Shown piece by piece: positions 1 through 5,184 of a stretch of DNA of 16,292 nt. The notes under the pieces were generated by a model, which saw nothing but the letters and a program-made list of their open reading frames with translations, made no database searches and had not been told where the DNA came from. The position numbers were made by a program, and so were the translations under genes. Each line of letters starts with the position of its first letter. Position 1 is the first letter of the stretch. The stretch comes from an uncultured Bacilli bacterium (GTDB taxonomy: Bacteria; Bacillota_I; Bacilli_A; RF39; UBA660): positions 1-16,292 of the forward strand of contig CALVXT010000007.1 in NCBI GenBank assembly GCA_944371545.1. Reading direction: 5' to 3'.

Positions 1-318
1 GATAGTTATATCACTAATGTAAATTATAATATAGAACTTTCACAAATAGAAATTATTATAAATGTTTGCTGGGTTGGAGAATCCAAACTAAAAGAAGATG
101 GGACTTATGAAACAAATAACATAAAAATGAAAATGGTTTTTAATGATGTGGAGCAATACACTAACAAAGAAATTTTTTCATGGTATTACATAAATGAAGT
201 TTTTATAAAATATATTAAAATTCAAAATAAGGAATTCGTTTGTTTTGCGAGCGATGAAAAAGACCCGTTCATTTATATCGTCTGTGATAATATAGAATAT
301 GAAGAATTAACGAATTAA
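1..318 (+). CDS. 3' end of an unknown gene (5' truncated by window edge)
   Basis: Frame 1 is open from the first base to the TAA at 316-318, giving 105 residues with no start visible, so the gene begins outside the window. An internal ATG at 127 exists but has no ribosome binding site, and the residues before it look equally protein-like. The visible part alternates short hydrophobic beta-like stretches (IIINVCW, KYIKIQ, VCFAS, FIYIVC) with charged turns, as in a small soluble beta-rich domain, and ends in an acidic tail. There is no signal peptide or membrane segment. I do not recognise the family. It lies next to a toxin-antitoxin-like locus and a kinase, so it may belong to the same accessory strip, but that is context only. 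Confidence 0.6.
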   Translation, partial: DSYITNVNYNIELSQIEIIINVCWVGESKLKEDGTYETNNIKMKMVFNDVEQYTNKEIFSWYYINEVFIKYIKIQNKEFVCFASDEKDPFIYIVCDNIEYEELTN

Positions 319-341
319 TAAAAGTTATTATATGTTTTTTT
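316..341 (+). terminator. Weak candidate terminator after the first gene
   Basis: A 6-bp all-A/T stem (TAATAA 316-321 with TTATTA 325-330) overlaps the stop codon and is followed by a seven-T run at 335-341. The stem is weak and the T run starts four bases after it, so this is tentative. Confidence 0.3.
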
Positions 342-381
342 AGGATACAGATAGACATTGAACTCGAGATTTTTTATTGAT

Positions 382-410
382 TTGTAAAGCTATATTTGGT
401 ATGCTATAGT
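382..410 (+). promoter_or_regulatory. Sigma-A promoter of the small toxin-like gene
   Basis: TTGTAA (382-387), a 17-bp spacer and an extended -10 TGCTATAGT (TATAGT at 405-410). Transcription would start near 417, just before the 5' hairpin of the peptide mRNA. Confidence 0.65.
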
Positions 411-421
411 AATAAACAGAC

Positions 422-471
422 GCATTCGGGTTTCGGGTGCTTCCTCTTTTTAAAAAGAATAAAGAGAGGGG
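422..471 (+). promoter_or_regulatory. Structured 5' UTR sequestering the toxin ribosome binding site
   Basis: Two nested signals are visible in the leader. GCATTCG (422-428) can pair with CGGGTGC (434-440), allowing G-U pairs, around a five-base loop. TTCCTCT (441-447) can pair with the Shine-Dalgarno region AGAGGGG (465-471), which would hide the ribosome binding site of the peptide starting at 481. The 9-base element TCGGGTGCT (433-441) recurs at 603-611 beyond the gene. An antisense RNA reading the second copy could therefore pair with this leader, as the direct repeats do in Fst/par-type systems. The folding is read by eye. Confidence 0.5.
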
Positions 472-480
472 ATGATTGTT

Positions 481-570
481 ATGCGAAAAAGTGAAAAATA
501 CTTATATCGTATAATCTGTCATTTATTATTAATAATCTTTGGATTATTATTTATCATAATTTTTAGATAA
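481..570 (+). CDS. Small hydrophobic peptide, candidate type I toxin
   Basis: A 29-residue peptide with a basic N-terminus (MRKSEKYLYR) and one continuous hydrophobic helix rich in Leu/Ile/Phe, ending in a single Arg. This is the build of the small membrane peptides of type I toxin-antitoxin loci. The ATG at 481 is preceded by AGAGAGGGG at a 9-base distance; an in-frame ATG at 472 sits too close to that site. The gene has its own promoter, a leader that can hide the ribosome binding site, and a hairpin with a repeat just downstream from which an antisense RNA can be drawn. The peptide does not look like Fst, TxpA or BsrG in sequence as I remember them, so the assignment rests on architecture. 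Alternatively it is a non-toxic membrane micropeptide. Confidence 0.55.
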   Translation: MRKSEKYLYRIICHLLLIIFGLLFIIIFR

Positions 571-682
571 AAAAATAAGCACCTTAATCAACAATAGTTG
601 AGTCGGGTGCTAAACCAAAAACAAGGAAGCATCTGATTAAATTCAAATGTGTCCATTAAAATCATCATCAAATTTCTTTGAT
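571..682 (-). ncRNA. Candidate antisense antitoxin RNA, convergent with the toxin gene
   Basis: Predicted from a minus-strand extended -10 at 689-697 (start near 682) to the hairpin at 578-611, which on the minus strand is followed by a T-rich run (TTATTTTTT). The RNA would be about 110 nt. It would overlap the 3' end of the toxin mRNA if that mRNA reads through the hairpin, and it contains the complement of TCGGGTGCT, so it could also pair with the toxin leader at 433-441. This matches the convergent Fst/par plan. Its existence is inferred, not shown. Confidence 0.45.
578..611 (-). terminator. Two-tier hairpin between toxin and antisense RNA
   Basis: AGCACC (578-583) pairs with GGTGCT (606-611). 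After a 4x4 internal loop, TCAAC (588-592) pairs with GTTGA (597-601) around the loop AATA. The minus-strand copy runs into TTATTTTTT, so it works best as a minus-strand terminator. It lacks a T run on the plus strand, so termination of the toxin mRNA here is less certain. Confidence 0.55.
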
Positions 683-688
683 ATACAC

Positions 689-697
689 ATTGTACCA
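689..697 (-). promoter_or_regulatory. Candidate antisense promoter (extended -10)
   Basis: The minus strand reads TGGTACAAT, an extended -10 (TACAAT). The hexamer 17 bp upstream (712-717, TAGAAA on the minus strand) is a poor -35. Confidence 0.35.
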
Positions 698-792
698 TAT
701 AGAACGTTATATTTCTATTTATTTTTAAGAATTTTTCAAAGAATCTTGGAAATGAATTGAGTATAACTGTTTTATAGAAATAGTTGATTACT

Positions 793-2091
793 ATGGCATC
801 AAAAAAAAGAGTTATAGAACTTATAAACGAATCTATATATCTATATACTATTTCTAAAAGTTTTGAAAATAGCGTTTCAGAATGGTGTAATGACTTGAGT
901 CTCATAAAAGAGGCTATTGAGATTGGTAAAAAACAATACTTAATATATAATGGTGATGAAGTTACAGATGAATCATCTAATGAATATTTAAATAAGTTGG
1001 GTGGTATTATTCATAATTTATCTAAAGATCCAATTGAACAAAAGATAAACCATATTTTAAATACATTACCATATGTTTTTAACGATTATAATAAATATAA
1101 GACAAAGGAAACTCTAATAAAATTTGTTAATGAATTACATGATATATATAATTTAGAAGACGAAAAAATCATCTCAATATTGAATGATGAGCAAAATAGG
1201 TTGTATGATTGTCAAAATTGGAATGAATGGCTTGAACATTTTGAACCTACTGTATCTAATTCTTCAACAAGTATAAAAACATTTACTGATTTAAGGAATT
1301 ATCTTGTATGCAATGGTATAGATACAATTTTTGGAAAAATTACTAATATTCAAAAGCAAGTAGGTCAGGGTGGAAATTCAATGGTTTGTTTTGGAAAATT
1401 AAATAATGAAGATGTAGCTGTAAAAGTATTAATTAATTATAACGAAGATAAGAAAAACAGGTTTTATTTAGAATACTATAATATAATTAAGTTTGTTAAA
1501 AATTATGAAGGAATAGTTCAACAATATTTTTTAGGAATTATGAGAGTAGAGAATTATGAATTTCCATATATTGTAATGAAAAAATATCAATCCCAGTTAG
1601 TTTTTGATGATAAAATCAGTCAAAAGCAATTATTTAAATATATAAATCAGCTAATTGTTCCTCTAAAATATATTCACAAAATAGGAATAATTCATAGGGA
1701 CCTAAAACCACAGAATATTTTAATTGATGAAAATGGAAATGTTAATATAAGTGACTTTGGTATTGCGTATTATGATCCAGATAATTTTGCTTTAACAGGC
1801 CATACAGTTAAACATGATAGATTAGCAAATTATGATTTTTCAGCTCCAGAACAACGCAATTCTAAATATATTCCTAATGCTACAACTGATATTTATGCTT
1901 TCGGTCAAATAATTCAATGGCTAGTTTTTGGTGAAACCCATAAAGGGACTAATCGTCAGAAATTAACAAAAAAGTTTAATAATAAAAAAGTGAAAGAACT
2001 TGATAAAATCGTTGAAAAATGTTTATCTAACAATCCAAAAGACAGATATCAAAATTTTGAAGAAATAGAAAAATTTTTAAATGAAATATAG
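793..2091 (+). CDS. Cytosolic Hanks-type Ser/Thr protein kinase with unknown N-terminal domain
   Basis: 432 residues. The C-terminal ~245 residues form a complete eukaryotic-type kinase: glycine loop GQGGNSMV near residue 190, ATP lysine in VAVK (K211), catalytic loop HRDLKPQN (D303), metal-binding DFG (D321-G323), an APEQ segment, and the late RYQNFEEIEKFL helix. The N-terminal ~150 residues are helical, charged, and of no family I know. Unlike PrkC/StkP there is no membrane segment and no PASTA repeat, and no PP2C phosphatase lies alongside. The kinase is therefore unlikely to be the housekeeping wall-sensing type. Soluble stand-alone kinases of this kind occur in accessory and anti-phage loci (Stk2-like), and the toxin-antitoxin neighbours agree, but that role is inference. 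The start is uncertain: TTG 784 and ATG 793 share the frame, an in-frame stop precedes at 781, and neither start has a good ribosome binding site. Confidence 0.85.
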   Translation: MASKKRVIELINESIYLYTISKSFENSVSEWCNDLSLIKEAIEIGKKQYLIYNGDEVTDESSNEYLNKLGGIIHNLSKDPIEQKINHILNTLPYVFNDYNKYKTKETLIKFVNELHDIYNLEDEKIISILNDEQNRLYDCQNWNEWLEHFEPTVSNSSTSIKTFTDLRNYLVCNGIDTIFGKITNIQKQVGQGGNSMVCFGKLNNEDVAVKVLINYNEDKKNRFYLEYYNIIKFVKNYEGIVQQYFLGIMRVENYEFPYIVMKKYQSQLVFDDKISQKQLFKYINQLIVPLKYIHKIGIIHRDLKPQNILIDENGNVNISDFGIAYYDPDNFALTGHTVKHDRLANYDFSAPEQRNSKYIPNATTDIYAFGQIIQWLVFGETHKGTNRQKLTKKFNNKKVKELDKIVEKCLSNNPKDRYQNFEEIEKFLNEI

Positions 2092-2156
2092 TATTTAATT
2101 AAGTTGATTATAAAATATAAAAAATCTATTATTATATAAAAAATATTAATATGCAT

Positions 2157-2192
2157 TTTTCAAATGCGATTAAACACGATATAATTTAATCG
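2157..2192 (+). promoter_or_regulatory. Promoter with overlapping palindromic operator of the AbiEi relic
   Basis: A perfect -10 TATAAT (2180-2185) lies 17 bp after a partial -35 (TTTTCA, 2157-2162). A perfect 8-bp inverted repeat, CGATTAAA (2167-2174) and TTTAATCG (2185-2192), brackets the -10, as an autorepressor operator would. AbiEi antitoxins are known to repress their own promoters by binding inverted repeats. A second short hairpin, GCATTT/AAATGC (2153-2167), abuts it. Confidence 0.5.
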
Positions 2193-2209
2193 TGAAAGGA
2201 AACTAGACT

Positions 2210-2484
2210 ATGAAATGTAAAAATAAAATTTTAAAATTATTTAAAAATGATTACTTAACGACTAAAGATGTTACTGATAATAATATTTCTAGGGCTTATC
2301 TTACTAAACTTATGAAAGAAAAAAATAGAAATAGTAAGTTGTGGAGTATATATTAAAAAGAATGAATAATGAACAATATCATTTTTTTGAGAAGGTTATT
2401 GCTTTAGAGCATCCAAGGTTTATTATGCAATACAATTCAAAAAATAAAGATAAATATTTAAGTGTTTTACATGATAAAAAATAA
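2210..2484 (+). pseudogene. Decayed AbiEi-type antitoxin gene (type IV toxin-antitoxin remnant)
   Basis: ATG 2210, with AAAGGA nine bases upstream, opens 48 codons resembling the N-terminal winged-helix region of AbiEi antitoxins: ILKLFKNDYLTTKDVTDNNI then SRAYLTKLMKE. In these proteins a GVY(I/L)KK strand usually follows. That string (GVYIKKNE) is present but in another frame (about 2343-2366) and is cut by a stop, so the reading frame breaks after the helix-turn-helix. A third frame holds a 40-residue stretch (2362-2484) with no recognised similarity. No AbiEii nucleotidyltransferase toxin follows; the next gene is convergent gerM. I read this as the remnant of an AbiE module. It could instead be a functional 48-residue DNA-binding peptide, as the promoter and operator look intact. 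Confidence 0.55.
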
Positions 2485-2501
2485 AGAAAAGTTTGACATT
2501 T

Positions 2502-2533
2502 AAAAATGAATACCTCAAAATGTATTCATTTTT
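2502..2533. terminator. Bidirectional terminator between the relic and gerM
   Basis: A perfect 12-bp stem, AAAAATGAATAC (2502-2513) with GTATTCATTTTT (2522-2533), has an 8-base loop. A-rich and T-rich ends let it work on both strands. It abuts the gerM stop codon (TAG on the minus strand, 2534-2536). Confidence 0.85.
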
Positions 2534-3439
2534 CTATTCAACAAATGTTACATTGTCAACATTTAAAGTGTCTTGCATGGATAAAGATATCGAGTATTTT
2601 ACTTCTTCTTCAATATCTTGTGAAGCCAATCCTTCATAAAGTAAAGGGCTAAAACTTAATTTGATTTCACTTTCCAAAATTTCATAATTGGTAAGTTCTG
2701 TATTTGCAGTTAAATAACTAATTAGATTGGTTTGAATACTTGGATTTGTTTTTAATCGTTCAATGATAATTTCTACTTTATCTTTTTCGTTATTTTCAAG
2801 TAAAGTTACAGGGATATAATAAGAAGTATCTTCTTCTTTGGCGATATAGTAAGTGGTTGTTTTGGTTACATTTTTTAATCCTGATAAATCGTAAACTTTA
2901 TTAATACCTATATCTCTTGTTAAAAGTGGTGGCAATTTTTTCTCTGTATTTGGAATAGATTCTAATATTTTTCCATCAATATAAATAATAATTCCATCAA
3001 TATTTTCTAGTTCTGTTAATGAATAGACTAGACATTCTATTGCTTTTTCTTCATAGCCTTTTGGAATATTTAAAAATTCTTCATTAAAATTTATTTTTAA
3101 GGTTGTTTCTTGTAGGTCTATGCTTAAAACTTTTGTGTTTTTAGGTAGGATTGGTGAGAAAAAATTGGGAATATAAGCAGCTTTAGCGTTATCAATAGTG
3201 AGGATTTCAATGATTTCTTTGGCTTGGTCTATAGTGGTTTCACTTTTTATTGAAACGTCTGTTCTGGAAACAAATTCTTCACTATTTAATAAGTAAATAG
3301 GTGAAGGACGTGCTTCGGTATAAGTTATGGTTACATTATTAATTTCTTCTTCAGTTTTAGGAAATGTTAATGTGATTAAAAAAATGAGAAGGGCAAACGT
3401 TGTGATAATGAGTTTTCTTTTGACACAATTTTTAATCAT
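2534..3439 (-). CDS. gerM: GerM-like spore/germination protein with two GerMN domains
   Basis: 301 residues: a membrane anchor at about 9-27 followed by two related alpha/beta repeats (roughly 65-165 and 200-300), the GerMN arrangement. Each repeat has a helix segment and a KINFNEEFLN- or IKLSFSPLLYEG-like strand plus loop; the second ends in the typical SMQDTLNVDNV. GerM in Bacillus is a mother-cell envelope protein needed for the spore channel/cortex stage and normal germination. The Bacillus protein is a lipoprotein of about 366 residues. This one is shorter, and the Cys near its start is not in a lipobox, so it is probably held by an uncleaved helix. ATG 3439 follows AGGTGA at a suitable distance. 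It lies downstream of gerE but behind that gene's terminator, so it may have its own promoter. Confidence 0.8.
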   Translation of the reverse strand: MIKNCVKRKLIITTFALLIFLITLTFPKTEEEINNVTITYTEARPSPIYLLNSEEFVSRTDVSIKSETTIDQAKEIIEILTIDNAKAAYIPNFFSPILPKNTKVLSIDLQETTLKINFNEEFLNIPKGYEEKAIECLVYSLTELENIDGIIIYIDGKILESIPNTEKKLPPLLTRDIGINKVYDLSGLKNVTKTTTYYIAKEEDTSYYIPVTLLENNEKDKVEIIIERLKTNPSIQTNLISYLTANTELTNYEILESEIKLSFSPLLYEGLASQDIEEEVKYSISLSMQDTLNVDNVTFVE

Positions 3440-3486
3440 CGATAAATCACCTAATAAAGAATATGATAAAGAAAAAGAAAGAAGAA

Positions 3487-3515
3487 CTAAAAAAAGAAAG
3501 TCTTAAAACTTTCTT
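3487..3515 (-). terminator. Intrinsic terminator of gerE
   Basis: An 8-bp stem, AAGAAAGT (3494-3501) with ACTTTCTT (3508-3515), is followed on the minus strand by a run of seven Ts. It overlaps the gerE stop codon and separates gerE from gerM. Confidence 0.75.
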
Positions 3516-3720
3516 AAATCGAGATTTCACCTAAACGTAGAAGCTCCACGACAGCGCTTGCACGACCTTTAACTTCTAGTTTTTGCATTGCGTTGGAGAT
3601 GTGATTTCGAACTGTTTTTTCACTTATATTAAAATCTTTAGCAATATCTTTCGTTGTGTAATTTTGAATAAGTTTTTCGAAAATTTCTTTTTCTCTCGGT
3701 GTAAGGATTTTTTGCTTCAT
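3514..3720 (-). CDS. gerE: GerE, late mother-cell sporulation transcription regulator
   Basis: 68 residues forming a single LuxR/GerE-type helix-turn-helix. The core TTKDIAKDFNISEKTVRNHI followed by SNAMQKLEVKGRASAVVELL matches Bacillus subtilis GerE nearly residue for residue as I recall it (74 residues there; only the first few are missing here). GerE acts in the mother cell after sigma-K, activating and repressing coat genes. ATG 3720 follows AAAGGGTGATG. A sigma-K-like promoter lies 37-64 bp upstream, directly after spoIIIAH ends. No receiver domain precedes it, which separates it from ordinary LuxR response regulators. Confidence 0.93.
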   Translation of the reverse strand: MKQKILTPREKEIFEKLIQNYTTKDIAKDFNISEKTVRNHISNAMQKLEVKGRASAVVELLRLGEISI

Positions 3721-3756
3721 GTCATCACCCTTTCTTTTCCATAAACCTACTTATAG

Positions 3757-3784
3757 TATTTTATGACAAGAAAGAAAAGTGGTG
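3757..3784 (-). promoter_or_regulatory. Candidate sigma-K promoter of gerE
   Basis: The minus strand reads CACC (3784-3781), 15 bp, then CATAAAATA (3765-3757). The latter fits the sigma-K -10 pattern CATAnnnTA exactly, and CACC fits the loose -35 (mACm). In B. subtilis gerE is a sigma-K gene, so the match is in the expected place. Confidence 0.5.
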
Positions 3785-3786
3785 TC

Positions 3787-4290
3787 TTACGCGTTTTGAA
3801 ATTTTACGGTAATGTATTTTTCTTCATCAAACAATTCTTGTACGCTTCTAATGATGTTATTTGCAAGGGTATTTGAATGATCTGTACTAGCGATGACAAT
3901 GCTGATTGTATCTTTGCTAATTTTTGCAAAACTGTCTAGTTGATAGGTTTCTTTGATTTTTTTCTCAATTTTTTCTTCGTCACTTTTTTTTGTTTGCAAA
4001 GCCATTAAGGAATTGTATGCATTGTTTTTTTCCTCAGTTGTTTTGGTTGTGTCCATTAAAATGGATTGATAATTTTCCATTTCTTTTAAGACACTTTCAT
4101 CTTCACTGACACGTAAAGAGACTAAAAGACTGCTTTCTTCAACATCAACATTGACCGGGACAGTTGTGTTTGAATTATTGTTTTCTAAAATGGCTGCCAA
4201 GCTACTATCCTTCATTGTGACGTAGTAAATCGATAAAACTAAAATAAGACTAAAAAGCGTTACAAACCATACACTTTGTTTATTAATCAT
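3787..4290 (-). CDS. spoIIIAH: SpoIIIAH-like mother-cell channel protein
   Basis: 167 residues: a membrane anchor at about 7-24 after MINKQSVWFVT, a glutamate/lysine-rich coiled region in the middle (about 60-115), and a C-terminal YscJ/FliF-like alpha/beta domain ending in KYITVKFQNA, the usual SpoIIIAH ending (VTVKF). SpoIIIAH sits in the mother-cell membrane and binds forespore SpoIIQ to form the feeding-tube channel needed for forespore gene expression after engulfment. ATG 4290 was chosen over an upstream in-frame start at 4308 because AGGAGG (4302-4297) lies six bases before it. Bacillus SpoIIIAH is about 218 residues, so this is a short form. The other spoIIIA genes are not beside it; a divergent gene lies upstream. 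Confidence 0.82.
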   Translation of the reverse strand: MINKQSVWFVTLFSLILVLSIYYVTMKDSSLAAILENNNSNTTVPVNVDVEESSLLVSLRVSEDESVLKEMENYQSILMDTTKTTEEKNNAYNSLMALQTKKSDEEKIEKKIKETYQLDSFAKISKDTISIVIASTDHSNTLANNIIRSVQELFDEEKYITVKFQNA

Positions 4291-4315
4291 AATATTCCTC
4301 CTAAGCACCTATCAC

Positions 4316-4343
4316 ATCATATGAATATTACAAAATTTTATTA
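4316..4343 (-). promoter_or_regulatory. Candidate sigma-E promoter of spoIIIAH
   Basis: The minus strand reads TAATAAA (4343-4337), 13 bp, then CATATGAT (4323-4316). This resembles the sigma-E pattern kmATATT / CATACAnT, though the spacer is about one base short. spoIIIA genes are sigma-E dependent in Bacillus. Confidence 0.35.
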
Positions 4344-4362
4344 CATGATTTCTAGAGGATTA

Positions 4363-4371
4363 TGCTATAAT
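4363..4371 (+). promoter_or_regulatory. Extended -10 promoter of the membrane protein/exporter operon
   Basis: TGCTATAAT is a perfect extended -10. The -35 is weak (TTACAT at 4341-4346 with a 19-bp spacer). It is the only clear promoter before the 4395-7965 gene run. Confidence 0.5.
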
Positions 4372-4394
4372 AAAAATATGGTGAAGTGAGTATT

Positions 4395-5135
4395 ATGTAT
4401 CAAATTTGTTTACTTTTTATGAAATTTCTTTTATTTAGTATGATTGGCTATGTTGTTGAAATGATTATGTGTGCAATCGTTGATAAGAAAATTGCAAATC
4501 GTGGTTTTTTTTGTGGGCCAATTATTCCGATTTATGGAGTAGGTAGCTTATTACTTATTTGGATTTTGAAACCTTTTAGAGAAAACATTCTTTTGGTTAT
4601 TTTACTTAGTATGCTTATTACCACAACGATTGAATATTTTACGGGATATGCTTTAGAGAAGATTTTTCATAATAAGTGGTGGGATTATAGTAAAGAAAAA
4701 TTTAATCTTCATGGTCGAATTTGTTTGAAAAATACAGTTTTATTTGGAATTGGAGGTCCAATTATTCTTTATATTTTAAATCCTTATATGAATGATTTTC
4801 TAATTCAATTTAAAAATTCAACTTTAATTGCTGTGACAATTTTCCTATTTATTATTTTTCTTTTGGATGTTACATATTCTTGTATTGTTGCTTATAACCT
4901 TCGTCATCGATTAATTGTTGTTGAAGATTTAAAAAACGAGAAACTTTCTAAAATTCCTGGTATGTTGGAACGAATGTTAACGAGTAGGGTGAAAGGAATG
5001 AAAAAATTTCCTAAACGGTTGTTAAAAGCCTTTCCTACTTTATGGAAAAGTCACCCAAAAGAATTTGAAATTATGAAAAAAATTGAGGAAAAAAATAAAA
5101 AAAGTAAAAAAATGAAAAAAAATCGCAAAAAATAA
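4395..5135 (+). CDS. Multi-pass membrane protein, PF06541-type ('putative ABC-transporter type IV')
   Basis: 246 residues with five predicted membrane helices (about 5-28, 40-58, 62-85, 112-130, 145-165) and a strongly basic cytoplasmic tail ending in a Lys/Arg cluster. The motifs NRGFFCGPIIPIYG, EYFTGYALE followed by WWDYS, and GRICLKN are those I associate with the Firmicutes family annotated as putative ABC-transporter type IV. Its biochemical role is unknown. ATG 4395 was chosen because AAGTGAG precedes it; an in-frame GTG at 4386 lies too close to GGTGA. It is followed after 49 bases, with no terminator, by the C39 exporter, so co-transcription is likely. That makes it a possible accessory or self-protection factor for the exported peptides, but the family also occurs without bacteriocins. 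Confidence 0.75.
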   Translation: MYQICLLFMKFLLFSMIGYVVEMIMCAIVDKKIANRGFFCGPIIPIYGVGSLLLIWILKPFRENILLVILLSMLITTTIEYFTGYALEKIFHNKWWDYSKEKFNLHGRICLKNTVLFGIGGPIILYILNPYMNDFLIQFKNSTLIAVTIFLFIIFLLDVTYSCIVAYNLRHRLIVVEDLKNEKLSKIPGMLERMLTSRVKGMKKFPKRLLKAFPTLWKSHPKEFEIMKKIEEKNKKSKKMKKNRKK

Positions 5136-5184
5136 AGGAAATCGAACTCTTTTCTTGTATGTATTAGTAGAAAGGAGTTTTTTT

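Noticed and set aside
588..905. Minus-strand open frame of about 105 codons
   Set aside because: It overlaps the antisense RNA region and the start of the kinase gene, has no ribosome binding site, and has the composition of a shadow frame.
793..2091. Kinase as a PrkC/StkP-type wall sensor
   Set aside because: No membrane helix, no PASTA repeats, no adjacent PP2C phosphatase.
2493..2498. TTGACA on the plus strand before the gerM terminator
   Set aside because: No -10 at a suitable distance, and it would fire straight into a bidirectional terminator and a convergent gene.
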